Shown here: positions 1 through 7,438 of the stretch, piece by piece
How the letters are laid out: each line of letters starts with the position of its first letter
Position numbering within the stretch: the first letter of the stretch is position 1
Assembly (NCBI GenBank): GCA_900766815.1
Contig: CAAFWV010000061.1
Span: 1 to 8,137, forward strand
From: Lachnospiraceae bacterium
Lineage (GTDB): Bacteria; Bacillota; Clostridia; Lachnospirales; Lachnospiraceae
DNA: 8,137 nt
Direction of reading: 5' to 3'
Program-made: the position numbers and the translations under genes
Notes under the pieces: model-generated
Database searches by the model: none
Told to the model about the DNA's origin: nothing
The model's input: the letters and a program-made list of their open reading frames with translations, nothing else

Positions 1-673
1 CACCGAGCACAGCGCCGCCCGAGAAGCCGCCACCGGGCGATAAATGTCCGTTGAACAGAAAATAGATTGCGAAGATGAAGATTACCGGACATAGGAAGGA
101 CGCCATAGTCTTAAGAATCGGGTCACTCTTGGGCTCGAAGCGCCTGTCGTCCCTGCCGTCCATCTTCTCAAGTATCTTCTCATCCAGCATGAGCATCAGC
201 ATCACACAGCAGGTCGCGATGAACAGCACATTGGTCTCACCGAAGGTATCGAAGGCCCTGTAGGTTAGAATCATACCGCTCACAATATTAACTGCACCGG
301 TCTCCTGCACACCATTCTCGATATATCTTCTTGCTACCTCATTGGAGGTTGCATTGTCTGCATCTCCGATTTGCGGAAGGTAGCTTACGGCATAGATTAA
401 GCTTACCAGCAGAAATACTGTAAAAATCGCGGCAACTAACCTGTATATCTTATTAAAGACAATGATTGCCCTGTTGTTGGAATCATAAGCCTTCTCAATA
501 GCAAGCTTATGCTCCTCTATGCGTCTCTCCTCCTCTTCCTTAGTCTCCACCGCCTCTGTCTGCGGCTTCATCTCGACCGTATCAACATAGGCATCCTTGC
601 TTCCGGACAGCCATCTGAAGAATCTGAAGGCGCCTGTCTGTCTGTATTCTTCATCAGTTTTTCTTCTACTCAT
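1..673 (-). CDS. mnhB: MbhE-MnhB fused subunit of Mrp/Mbh-type cation/proton antiporter module (3' end beyond the window)
   Basis: An open frame starts at an ATG at 673 and runs off the left edge with no stop (224 complete codons seen). Residues 1-65 are hydrophilic and rich in Glu/Lys/Arg, presumably cytoplasmic. A membrane segment follows at about 76-98, then a segment with the MbhE / MrpA C-terminal signature, VNIVSGMILTYRAFDTFGET (128-147), leading into a second membrane helix (148-163). After a charged linker a new membrane segment begins (about 188-207), and NGHLSPGGGFSGG (208-220) is the hallmark of MnhB/MrpB. The protein therefore joins what are separate mbhE and mbhF genes in archaeal Mbh clusters. 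The Shine-Dalgarno GGAG lies in the end of the preceding gene, whose stop is only 3 nt away, so the two are translationally coupled. By family the complex exchanges Na+ for H+ across the membrane, or couples ion flow to a redox module. Which of these applies cannot be told because the downstream genes are missing. Confidence 0.85.
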   Translation of the reverse strand, partial: MSRRKTDEEYRQTGAFRFFRWLSGSKDAYVDTVEMKPQTEAVETKEEEERRIEEHKLAIEKAYDSNNRAIIVFNKIYRLVAAIFTVFLLVSLIYAVSYLPQIGDADNATSNEVARRYIENGVQETGAVNIVSGMILTYRAFDTFGETNVLFIATCCVMLMLMLDEKILEKMDGRDDRRFEPKSDPILKTMASFLCPVIFIFAIYFLFNGHLSPGGGFSGGAVLG

Positions 674-676
674 AAT

Positions 677-973
677 TTACTCCAGTGTCTCAGACTTGTG
701 ATTCTCCATATTGTCAGCATGCTTATCGGAATCCTCAAGCGAAATAGCCCTAATCTTCTTAAGCGTAATGAAGAAAAGTACGGATGTAATTCCGGCTCCG
801 ACTGCTGCCTCGGTTATGGCAAGGTCGGGTGATTCAAGGATAACCCAGACTATACTCATTACAAGGCTGAATGACATATAGATTAACATTGCGTTAAACA
901 GATTCTTAGTAAAGCTTACCGCAATGGCGCATACTATTAAGAATACAAGAAGCATTATCGTAAGTACTAACAT
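677..973 (-). CDS. mbhD: MbhD / MrpA C-terminal-like (DUF4040) antiporter subunit
   Basis: A 98-residue, mostly hydrophobic protein with three membrane helices at about 2-20, 27-46 and 54-73 and a short charged tail of about 25 residues. The conserved stretch ESPDLAITEAAVGAG (47-61) is the signature of the MbhD domain, equivalent to the penultimate membrane region of MrpA. Standalone MbhD subunits occur in Mbh hydrogenases and in clostridial or archaeal Mrp modules in which the long MrpA is split. In those complexes this part helps form the proton/ion channel beside the NuoL-like subunit. It starts 25 nt after the mnhG stop, with a GGGAG Shine-Dalgarno, and ends 3 nt before the MbhE-MnhB fusion. 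The family assignment is firm. Whether the complex is a pure antiporter or part of a larger respiratory complex is open. Confidence 0.87.
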   Translation of the reverse strand: MLVLTIMLLVFLIVCAIAVSFTKNLFNAMLIYMSFSLVMSIVWVILESPDLAITEAAVGAGITSVLFFITLKKIRAISLEDSDKHADNMENHKSETLE

Positions 974-998
974 CTTATTCTCCCACTAATATATATAC

Positions 999-1370
999 TC
1001 AGTTCTCGCGCTTTGCCCCGTTCTGCTTCATCTCATCCTCTAAGAGTGAGATGTCCTCGTAGGTGGTCGCCTTGCTGTCTAAGTCAGCGTAGGTAGTTAT
1101 CTCGAGGTTCGCAAGCAGGTGTGAGGATACGGGCGAGGCCATCCAGAAGAACAGAATAACCAGCGCCATCTTGAGTGTCGTGAAGGTGAATCCCTCCATT
1201 ATCATGAGGCCTATCATGCATGAGCTGATACCTAAGGTATCGCCGAGTGCTGCCGAGTGCAGACGGTTCAGTGCGCAGTTTAGGCGGAAAATGCCGAATA
1301 CTTCTATTGCAAATACGACCATTCCGATAAGAAGGAAGGCACTTCCAAGTACAAATCTAAACATCTCCAT
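999..1370 (-). CDS. mnhG: Monovalent cation/proton antiporter subunit MnhG/MrpG (PhaG family)
   Basis: A 123-residue protein with three membrane helices (about 5-27, 44-60 and 65-84) and an acidic cytoplasmic tail. The motif RLHSAALGDTLG (36-47) matches the conserved R-x-HAA-x-x-x-TLG region of MnhG/MrpG, and PVSSH (80-84) matches the conserved Pro-His end of the third helix. The length fits the family. In Mrp complexes this small subunit packs in the membrane arm beside MrpE and MrpF; its exact mechanistic role is not settled. The start codon at 1370 lies inside the 3' end of mnhF, a 14-nt overlap. Its GAGGAGGAAG Shine-Dalgarno doubles as the codons of the Glu-rich C-terminus of MnhF, so the two are probably translationally coupled. 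An ATG two codons downstream is a possible alternative start. Confidence 0.9.
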   Translation of the reverse strand: MEMFRFVLGSAFLLIGMVVFAIEVFGIFRLNCALNRLHSAALGDTLGISSCMIGLMIMEGFTFTTLKMALVILFFWMASPVSSHLLANLEITTYADLDSKATTYEDISLLEDEMKQNGAKREN

Positions 1371-1695
1371 GCTTTTCTTCCTCCTCTATCATTCGTTCGG
1401 CGAAAACTCCCAGATATACCTTGGTGATTACTACCACGGCAAGGAAGCTTATGCAGGCATAGATTAAACAGATGTCCATGAGGTAACCCTCCTTAAGAAG
1501 CAGGGCAAGGATGGATATCATGACCATTACAACAGTACCCATCATATTGACTGCGATTACCCTGTCTGCAACTCTGGGACCCATAATGGCCCTTATCAGG
1601 CAGGCAAAAAGAATTATTGCCAAGAATATAAGCACACCTATGAAGGTGTATAGCTTGCAGGTCTCAACAAGTGTCAGACTTTCCTGTACTAACAT
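1357..1695 (-). CDS. mnhF: Monovalent cation/proton antiporter subunit MnhF/MrpF (PhaF family)
   Basis: A 112-residue protein with three membrane helices (about 16-36, 46-66 and 72-95). MGPRVADRVIAVN (38-50) is the signature of MnhF/MrpF, in which the Asp-Arg pair is nearly invariant, and YLMDICLIYA (71-80) carries the conserved acidic residue of the third helix. The C-terminus is charged (Glu-rich) and overlaps the Shine-Dalgarno of mnhG. The start at 1695 is supported by an AAAGGAGGT site at 1701-1709, 5 nt upstream, and lies inside the last codons of mnhE (7-nt overlap). MrpF homologues have been linked to Na+ efflux and bile-salt resistance in other bacteria; this is family knowledge, not something visible here. 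Confidence 0.92.
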   Translation of the reverse strand: MLVQESLTLVETCKLYTFIGVLIFLAIILFACLIRAIMGPRVADRVIAVNMMGTVVMVMISILALLLKEGYLMDICLIYACISFLAVVVITKVYLGVFAERMIEEEEKHGDV

Positions 1696-2198
1696 TCCAT
1701 ACCTCCTTTGGTGATATCATCAGAAGCAATTGCCTCGATGGCCTTAAGCTGTCTTACAAAGACCGAGTCCTCTATTCCTTCGGCAAGGCTCTTATCCAGA
1801 CAGTGAACGGTGAATCTGTCACCGTCTATATTTGCCGTAATGGTACCCGGTGTTATGGTTATACTATTGGCAAGCACCACCTGGGCTGCGTTTGTTCTAA
1901 GTCCCGGGTCAAAGGTGATAACCGCAGGCTCAATCTCATATCTTGCGCTTAATATGAACTTAATTACAGTGCAGTTAGCCTTTATTATTTCGATAATAAG
2001 GATGGCTATGTATTTGACGATTAGACCCATGAACAAAAGAGTCCTTCCGAGTCCAAGTGCCTTGGTCTGTGGGTGGTAATTTAAGAATTTACGCAGAAAC
2101 AGATCCATAAGAAGTGATACTGCTGCGCCGATTATGGCTATCTGCCAGGTCAGATTCGAATTGAAGATTATCCAGATTACCCAAAAGATTATAAACAT
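1689..2198 (-). CDS. mnhE: Monovalent cation/proton antiporter subunit MnhE/MrpE
   Basis: A 169-residue protein, the usual length for MnhE. Three hydrophobic segments (about 2-14, 18-36 and 52-74) are followed by a soluble domain. Its NSITITPGT motif (111-119) is the family hallmark, and TANIDGDRFTVHCLD (121-135) completes the typical strand pair. MrpE sits in the membrane arm of the antiporter complex and is needed for assembly or full activity. This is the first gene of the operon. A sigma-A-like promoter lies at 2248-2275, and an AGGAAG Shine-Dalgarno lies about 9-10 nt before the ATG. The operon starts with E and continues F-G-D as in mbh clusters, not with the long mrpA as in Bacillus mrpABCDEFG. 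This placement helps assign the cluster to the split-MrpA type. Confidence 0.92.
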   Translation of the reverse strand: MFIIFWVIWIIFNSNLTWQIAIIGAAVSLLMDLFLRKFLNYHPQTKALGLGRTLLFMGLIVKYIAILIIEIIKANCTVIKFILSARYEIEPAVITFDPGLRTNAAQVVLANSITITPGTITANIDGDRFTVHCLDKSLAEGIEDSVFVRQLKAIEAIASDDITKGGMEC

Positions 2199-2247
2199 TT
2201 TAAAGTTTCTTCCTATTACTTATGGTTTTTATATTTTTGACTAACAC

Positions 2248-2275
2248 ATTATACTCTATAATCGGCAATTTGCAA
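2248..2275 (-). promoter_or_regulatory. Sigma-A-type promoter of the mnhEFG-mbhD operon
   Basis: On the minus strand, TTGCAA (2275-2270) is followed after 16 nt by a perfect TATAAT (2253-2248). Transcription would start near 2241, giving a leader of about 43 nt before the mnhE ATG. It lies directly downstream of the terminator of the preceding gene, so the antiporter operon appears to be an independent transcription unit. Confidence 0.7.
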
Positions 2276-2291
2276 TAGGTGGAAATTCAAC

Positions 2292-2318
2292 AAAAAACCG
2301 GGCGCAAAACCCGGTTTT
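2292..2318 (-). terminator. Rho-independent terminator of the diguanylate cyclase gene
   Basis: On the minus strand, AAAACCGGG (2318-2310) pairs perfectly with CCCGGTTTT (2302-2294) across a 7-nt loop and runs into a six-T tract. It lies about 75 nt after the stop codon at 2393. On the plus strand only four T follow the stem, so the minus direction is favoured. Confidence 0.85.
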
Positions 2319-2392
2319 CGTTAATAATTCTATAATTTATGTGATTAATCCTCTATACCCGGGCGCTAATCTGCCCAATTGCATACATAGCA

Positions 2393-4381
2393 TCAGGCAA
2401 GCTCGCCCGAGCCCGTCTGATACTTTCTGGTATCACCCAGACTTTGATAATACTTCTCCTTATTCTCATACATACGTCTGTCGGCTTCCTTAGCCATGGC
2501 TTTGATGCTTCGATCCTCCATCTCGGATACTGCAACATAGCCAATTGAGATTGAGAGACTCTTAAGGTTATCACCATGCCATGCAGCCACTTCCCTATTA
2601 AAGTCTTCAATGACATTCTTTAGCTCAAGCCTGGTTGCAAAGATAATACCTGCGAACTCATCTCCGCCTACCCTATATATCCTGCCGTAGCTTAATAAGC
2701 ATCTCTTCATACAGTCAGCGGCACCGATTAACAGCTCATCGCCCACAGCATGTCCCATGGTATCATTGACCTTCTTAAGTCCATTGACATCCATTGACAG
2801 GTATACCAGATTGTCCTCCGTAATCGTATAGCCATAGGTTCTTGTATGATCCTCATAGGCTCTGCGGTTGAAGAGTCCCGTAAGTCCGTCAGTGTGTGAT
2901 TTGATTATGAGCTGCTCTTCCTTCTGCTTATCCTTATCAATATCTCTTGTAACGAAGAGTACCTTCTTCGGTACACCTTCATCGTCAGCCTCAATGGTAA
3001 TAAAGGATGCACGACACCAGCCAAACTGATTGCCATGGAATTCCTCTGTGATAATCTTCTTGCCTACCATTCGCTCGACCAGGGTGTTAAGATCCGTGAA
3101 CTCAAGCACGGCATCCAGATATTCGGGATATACCGTTTCCGAGATTATTCTCCTCATCATCTCATCAGCGCCATCGGTTTTATTAACAACCTCTCTTACC
3201 TTCTCCGATGCAGAATATTCCTTAACAGTATTTTCCTCAAGGTCAATCAGGTGCATAGAATAATAGACCTCTGACATGGATACCAGAATGGAGAACTGGT
3301 CGTTCTTCTCTTTGGTAGTACGGGCAATTTTGCCCACCATGACATAGATAACTATTGATGCAAGAGACAGATATATCAGCATCATTAGCATATATACAAA
3401 GAAGTTGCCCAAATCCTTCTGTGTAGAATAAGAGATGAGCACAATATAGTCGCTCCACTGCTTATATCTGTAGAAGTGCTTATATCCGTTCCTGTTATTC
3501 GAGGTGCCCTTACTCTCAAGCATGGAAGAATCAGCTATCTCTATTCCAAGGCTCCTCATGTTCTTGCCTATATAATTTTTGTTAGTGGCTCCGCCAATAT
3601 CTCCGGTAATCTTGTCAGCTACGAATATCTCAATTCCTTCATAGGCAGGCATCGCCGAAATAACGGTCGACAGCTCGTTCCTCTTCAGCTCCTCAAGCAG
3701 TCTCTTGGGCTCAATTCCTATCTGAACCATGTAATTGTGAGTACTGTTCCAGGTAATGGCATACATCATGTTCCTGCCCTCCGCGGTATTGGGAGTGACA
3801 TCCTGGCACATGGTCATATTCCTGTTGGTAAGCATCGGCATGAAGTATGATATCTGTTCACCGTCTCCAAAGCTGACTCCGTAGTAATCGGGAAGCGTTC
3901 CTCCGATGATTACGCCCTCCTCATCAAACAGATGAATCTCATCAATGCCCATCTTGCCCGCAATGATTAATAGCTCCAGCAGATCGTCCTTAAGCTCAGG
4001 CTTCTGGTCCAGAATATAGGCTACAGACTGAGCCTTGACTATATACTCCTCCTTAAGCGAGCTTACAAGCCTCTTCTCCTCCTGATAATTCCTATCCAGC
4101 CTGCTGACCACCTGATTCAGCACGACATCCAGAGTATTGTTGGCATTCTTATTATTAAGGGATACAAGAATTGAAATATTGAATCCGATTGCAAGCACAA
4201 GAACAAGGGCAATTGTAGCAATTACCCTCTTGTTGTTTATGGACCCTGCTGCCTTCATGCCTGAGTACGTCTTCTTAACATCCCCAACCTTCTTCGGACT
4301 CTCCGTATTGGCTGTATTGTCCCTTTTTATTCTGTTTGGCTTCTTTATATTGAACAAATTCACTACTAAGCAATTCCCCAC
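2393..4381 (-). CDS. Membrane-bound sensor diguanylate cyclase (extracytoplasmic sensor - PAS-like - GGDEF)
   Basis: A 662-residue protein. The N-terminal 50 residues are basic and cytoplasmic. A membrane helix (about 53-75) is followed by an extracytoplasmic region of about 250 residues that looks like a Cache-type sensor, then by a second helix (about 327-349). A PAS-like region (about 362-485) joins a C-terminal GGDEF domain (about 493-650). The catalytic features are intact: DGLTGLFNRR (498-507), metal Asp531, substrate-binding Asn539 and Asp548 in NDTMGHAVGD, and GGDEF (572-576). The enzyme should make c-di-GMP from two GTP. The product-inhibition I-site (RxxD, nine residues before GGDEF) is absent: Leu563 and Gly566 occupy its key positions. 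No EAL or HD-GYP domain is present. The start is uncertain. GTG at 4381 has no clear Shine-Dalgarno, and GTG at 4363 has a GGGG tract about 12 nt upstream. A terminator follows the stop. The ligand is unknown. Confidence 0.88.
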   Translation of the reverse strand: MGNCLVVNLFNIKKPNRIKRDNTANTESPKKVGDVKKTYSGMKAAGSINNKRVIATIALVLVLAIGFNISILVSLNNKNANNTLDVVLNQVVSRLDRNYQEEKRLVSSLKEEYIVKAQSVAYILDQKPELKDDLLELLIIAGKMGIDEIHLFDEEGVIIGGTLPDYYGVSFGDGEQISYFMPMLTNRNMTMCQDVTPNTAEGRNMMYAITWNSTHNYMVQIGIEPKRLLEELKRNELSTVISAMPAYEGIEIFVADKITGDIGGATNKNYIGKNMRSLGIEIADSSMLESKGTSNNRNGYKHFYRYKQWSDYIVLISYSTQKDLGNFFVYMLMMLIYLSLASIVIYVMVGKIARTTKEKNDQFSILVSMSEVYYSMHLIDLEENTVKEYSASEKVREVVNKTDGADEMMRRIISETVYPEYLDAVLEFTDLNTLVERMVGKKIITEEFHGNQFGWCRASFITIEADDEGVPKKVLFVTRDIDKDKQKEEQLIIKSHTDGLTGLFNRRAYEDHTRTYGYTITEDNLVYLSMDVNGLKKVNDTMGHAVGDELLIGAADCMKRCLLSYGRIYRVGGDEFAGIIFATRLELKNVIEDFNREVAAWHGDNLKSLSISIGYVAVSEMEDRSIKAMAKEADRRMYENKEKYYQSLGDTRKYQTGSGELA

Positions 4382-4517
4382 TCAGTCCGGTGCTGCAGCC
4401 TCGCATCCACGGCTGCTGCCACACTTCCTCAGCTGCCGGCAACAATTCCTCAGCTACAGCCGCACGCGCTTTTAACGCCTTTATGCTCGACGCTTTGGCA
4501 CTTTTATCTAGTACTTT
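4382..4517 (-). other. Structured leader upstream of the diguanylate cyclase gene (candidate, no known RNA family recognised)
   Basis: This stretch between a -10-like element and the GTG start is noticeably richer in G+C than its flanks. On the minus strand, GCAGCC (4416-4411) pairs with GGCTGC (4400-4395). Outside it GCT (4433-4431) pairs with AGC (4394-4392), and CCGG (4439-4436) with CCGG (4390-4387), giving an interrupted hairpin. Two imperfect 21-bp tandem copies start at 4421 and 4442 and share the core TTCCTCAGCT on the plus strand. I looked for c-di-GMP-I, c-di-GMP-II and ydaO hallmarks and did not recognise any. The 21-bp period could also reflect coding in another frame. Confidence 0.3.
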
Positions 4518-4523
4518 ATGACT

Positions 4524-4534
4524 ATTATATAACA
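4524..4534 (-). promoter_or_regulatory. -10-like element for the diguanylate cyclase gene
   Basis: The minus strand carries TGTTATATAAT (4534-4524), which can be read as a perfect TATAAT or as an extended -10 (TG-N-TATATA). There is no good -35 at the usual distance. It lies 52 nt downstream of the trkH stop and would give a leader of about 135 nt. No convincing terminator separates it from trkH, so read-through from trkAH is also possible. Confidence 0.4.
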
Positions 4535-4585
4535 AAATTGGTACGTTTGGTATTATTTTTTGCCTATTGCAATGCTTCGCAAGGA

Positions 4586-6040
4586 CTAAGCCTTCTTACT
4601 AAGCATTTCCTTCCATACTACAGGCTTAAAGAGTATCAGAAGCGGGAAAAGCTCCAATCTGCCCGCAAGCATGTCAAACATGAGCACATATTTCTGGAAA
4701 TCACGGAAGCCCGAGAAATTCTTAGTCGGTCCCACAAGCTCAAGTCCCGGGCCGATATTATTAATGGTTGCGGCTACAGCCGTAAAGTTCGTGATCATAT
4801 CCTTACCCTCAAGCGAGATAAGGAAAATCGAGGTCGAGAATACCACCATGAACGTGATGAAGTATACATTGATGGAACGGATGACCTCATGCTCTACGGG
4901 CTTGCCGTCAATGCTTATCTTCTTGATGCTCTTGGGATGAATATAGGAATTAAGCTCCTTGGCTATGGTCTTAAAGAGCACCACGAATCTGGACACCTTA
5001 ATACCGCCGCCCGTACTTCCCGCGCAGGCTCCGATAAACATTAGGAGCACCAGAATGGTCTTCGAGGTCTCAGGCCACATATCAAAGTCAGTGGTCGAGA
5101 AGCCCGTGGTCGTAATAATCGATGCCACCTGGAAGAAGGCATGCGTCAGACTCTCTCCCACGCTCTTGAAGATGTCCAGTATCTGTATAAAAATCACTCC
5201 GACTGAGACAACGATAATAAGCAGATAATATCGTACCTCCTCCAGAGCCAGTGCCTTCTTCACATGCCCGAAGAGAAGCAGATAATAAAAATTAAAGTTG
5301 ACGCCGAAGAGCACCATGAAGATGGTTACCACCCACTGAAGATAGGGTGAATAGCTCATCAGGCTGTCATTTCTGATTCCGAAGCCACCTGTACCCGCCG
5401 TACCGAAGGCTGTCGTCACTGCATCAAAGACCGGCATATCGCCAACAATAAGCAGTATCATCTCAAGGACAGTCAGTCCGAAATATATCTCATACAATAT
5501 TCTTGCTGTATGTCTTACCTTAGGCACCAACTTGCCTACAGAGGGTCCGGGACTCTCCGCGCGCATAAGATTGATGTTGGAGCCTCCGCTAAGCGGAATA
5601 ATGGCAAGCAGGAACACGAGCACGCCCATGCCTCCTATCCAGTGCGTAAAGCTACGCCAGAAGAGCATGCACCTATCCAGGCTCTCTATATCATTAAGTA
5701 TGCTTGCACCTGTTGTCGTGAAGCCCGAGATAGTCTCAAAGAGTGCATCCGTGAACGAAGGGATCTGTCTGCTTATTACGAAGGGCAGACAGCCGAAGAA
5801 GCTTAAGACTATCCAGCTGAGCGCCGTAATAACACAGCCCTCCTTAAGGTAGAATACATTACTTTCCGGCCTCCTTCTTGTCATAAGCAAGCCCAGAATA
5901 ATACATACTGCGGCTACCAGCAGGAAGATGAGGCCGCTGTTCTCCCCATAAAATGCCCCAACTATGGCAGGCAGAAGCAGGAGAATGCCTTCTATTGCAA
6001 GGACATGTCCAAGCAGGAATCTAATCGCAGAACTGTTCAT
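4586..6040 (-). CDS. trkH: TrkH/KtrB-family potassium uptake channel subunit
   Basis: A 484-residue integral membrane protein, the normal TrkH length. It has the fourfold membrane-pore-membrane repeat. The four pore-loop filter segments are visible: SGFTTTGAS (105-113), AFGTAGTGGFG (211-221), SIITTTGFST (307-316) and TINNIGPG (425-432). GACAGSTGGGIKVSR (337-351) is the conserved intramembrane loop region that gates the pore in this superfamily, and MLAGRLELFP (457-466) is the conserved C-terminal helix. It should form the K+ translocating pore and work with the TrkA regulator encoded immediately upstream (7-nt gap). The Shine-Dalgarno AGGAGA overlaps the trkA stop codon, so translation is probably coupled. 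Coupling ion (H+ or Na+) cannot be told from sequence. No clear terminator follows the stop. Confidence 0.95.
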   Translation of the reverse strand: MNSSAIRFLLGHVLAIEGILLLLPAIVGAFYGENSGLIFLLVAAVCIILGLLMTRRRPESNVFYLKEGCVITALSWIVLSFFGCLPFVISRQIPSFTDALFETISGFTTTGASILNDIESLDRCMLFWRSFTHWIGGMGVLVFLLAIIPLSGGSNINLMRAESPGPSVGKLVPKVRHTARILYEIYFGLTVLEMILLIVGDMPVFDAVTTAFGTAGTGGFGIRNDSLMSYSPYLQWVVTIFMVLFGVNFNFYYLLLFGHVKKALALEEVRYYLLIIVVSVGVIFIQILDIFKSVGESLTHAFFQVASIITTTGFSTTDFDMWPETSKTILVLLMFIGACAGSTGGGIKVSRFVVLFKTIAKELNSYIHPKSIKKISIDGKPVEHEVIRSINVYFITFMVVFSTSIFLISLEGKDMITNFTAVAATINNIGPGLELVGPTKNFSGFRDFQKYVLMFDMLAGRLELFPLLILFKPVVWKEMLSKKA

Positions 6041-6047
6041 AACTCTC

Positions 6048-7433
6048 CTAACCCAGGATGTCCCTGATATCCTTTAGTCCGGAATGTGTGGTAACAATTG
6101 TAACGGTATCGCCCACACGGATGCAGTCGTTTCCGCTTGGGATAATAATCTTGCCGTTGCGGTTAATAAAGGCAATCAGCAGATTCTTCTTAAGCGACAG
6201 GTTGGCCAGACACACATCTGTAACCGACGACTCCTCACGGATACGGAACTCAATAGCTTCCGCCTTGGAATCAAAGATGTGATACAGAGTCTCGATGTCG
6301 CTTCCCCTCGACGCGCGCTTCGCACGAACATAGGCAACTATCGCCTCAGAGGTAATATATCTTGGATAAATCACGCTTCCAAGATCGAGGTCATTAAGCA
6401 CCGTCTTGAAGGTCATTCGATTAATCTTGGTAATAACCTTGGCCTTGGATACCTTGCGCGCATACAACGTCAGCATCACGTTCTCCTCATCAATTCCGGT
6501 GAGCGGCACAAAGGACTCCGCAGTTTCGATACCCTCTTCCTTCAGAAGCTCCTCGTCGGTTCCGTCGCCGTTAATTATGATAGCCTTGGGCAGGAGGATA
6601 CTCAGTTCCTCGCACTTTTGCCGGTTGCTCTCAATAATCTTAACCTCGATTCCCATATTCATCAAAAGCTTGGCCAGATAGTAGGTCGACTTACCACCAC
6701 CGATTATCATAGTGTTACTCACCTGGTTGGTCTTGAAGCCAATGTCCTCAAGGAACTGCTTTGCGACCTTTCGTGAGGCCGCGAAGGATATGATGTCACC
6801 TCTTTGTATGGTAAAATCGCCCGCCGGGATTGTGACCTCACCGTCGCGCTCTACTGCACAAATTAAGATATTGGGGGCTATTTTGCGGCCGAGATGGGCA
6901 ATCGTCATGCCGTCGATGGTATTGCCCACCGGCACCTTAATCTTGATGAGCTCCGCCTGGCCGTGGGCGAAGGAATTAATCTCAAGGGCAGTCGGCAGAT
7001 AAAGAATTCTGGCTGCCTCCTTGGCTGCCTCAAGCTCGGGATTGATAATCATGGCAAGACCCAGCTTGTCCCTGAGGTAGCTGACCTCCTTGCTGTAATC
7101 GGGCGTTCTTACCCTTGCAATCGCACTGCAGTCACCCACCTGCTTGGCAACCGTACAGCAGAGCAGGTTGAGCTCGTCGGAATCCGTAACCGAGATGATG
7201 AGGTCAGCGTCCTCAATTCCCGCTTCCATCTGAACACTGTAGCTGGCACCGTTGCCTACAATCCCCATGATGTCATAGAGATTGGTGAGACTCTGAATCT
7301 TCTCAGGGTTCTTATCTATTATGGTTATATAATGGCCTTCCTTGCTCAGCTGCTCCACGAGCGCTCTTCCGACCTTGCCGCAGCCGACGATAATAATATT
7401 CAGGCCATCCTTATCATTGTTATGTCCAAACAT
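6048..7433 (-). CDS. trkA: Trk system potassium uptake regulator TrkA (two RCK_N/RCK_C pairs)
   Basis: A cytoplasmic K+-channel regulator of 461 residues with two tandem RCK modules. The first Rossmann domain has GCGKVG (17-22) with Asp40 ending the second strand, as expected for NAD(H) binding; its RCK_C part spans about 155-230. The second Rossmann domain begins IIGGGKST (243-250) with Glu268, and its RCK_C part is about 385-461. In the second domain the third glycine of GxGxxG is replaced by Thr250. I place the start at the ATG at 7433 because GGAGA lies 5 nt upstream and the GCGKVG motif then sits close to the N-terminus, as in TrkA proteins. A TTG at 7487 would extend the frame by 18 residues, but it has no ribosome site and falls inside the putative -35. 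TrkA tetramers bind TrkH and gate it in response to nucleotides. Confidence 0.94.
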   Translation of the reverse strand: MFGHNNDKDGLNIIIVGCGKVGRALVEQLSKEGHYITIIDKNPEKIQSLTNLYDIMGIVGNGASYSVQMEAGIEDADLIISVTDSDELNLLCCTVAKQVGDCSAIARVRTPDYSKEVSYLRDKLGLAMIINPELEAAKEAARILYLPTALEINSFAHGQAELIKIKVPVGNTIDGMTIAHLGRKIAPNILICAVERDGEVTIPAGDFTIQRGDIISFAASRKVAKQFLEDIGFKTNQVSNTMIIGGGKSTYYLAKLLMNMGIEVKIIESNRQKCEELSILLPKAIIINGDGTDEELLKEEGIETAESFVPLTGIDEENVMLTLYARKVSKAKVITKINRMTFKTVLNDLDLGSVIYPRYITSEAIVAYVRAKRASRGSDIETLYHIFDSKAEAIEFRIREESSVTDVCLANLSLKKNLLIAFINRNGKIIIPSGNDCIRVGDTVTIVTTHSGLKDIRDILG

Positions 7434-7438
7434 GTCTG

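Noticed and set aside
4382..4517. Known c-di-GMP or c-di-AMP riboswitch
   Set aside because: The conserved cores I know for c-di-GMP-I, c-di-GMP-II and ydaO motifs were not found on the minus strand. A covariance-model scan would settle it.
4275..4535. Open frame of 86 codons on the minus strand overlapping the cyclase N-terminus
   Set aside because: Its ATG lies upstream of or within the -10-like element, it has no Shine-Dalgarno, and it overlaps the clear basic N-terminus of the cyclase. It is kept only as an alternative in the leader finding.
4541..4585. Terminator after trkH
   Set aside because: Only a 4-bp TTGC/GCAA pairing is present and an A-rich, not T-rich, tail follows on the coding strand.
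6084..6776. Plus-strand open frame of 230 codons inside trkA
   Set aside because: It is antisense to a complete, well-conserved trkA and shows no recognisable motif.
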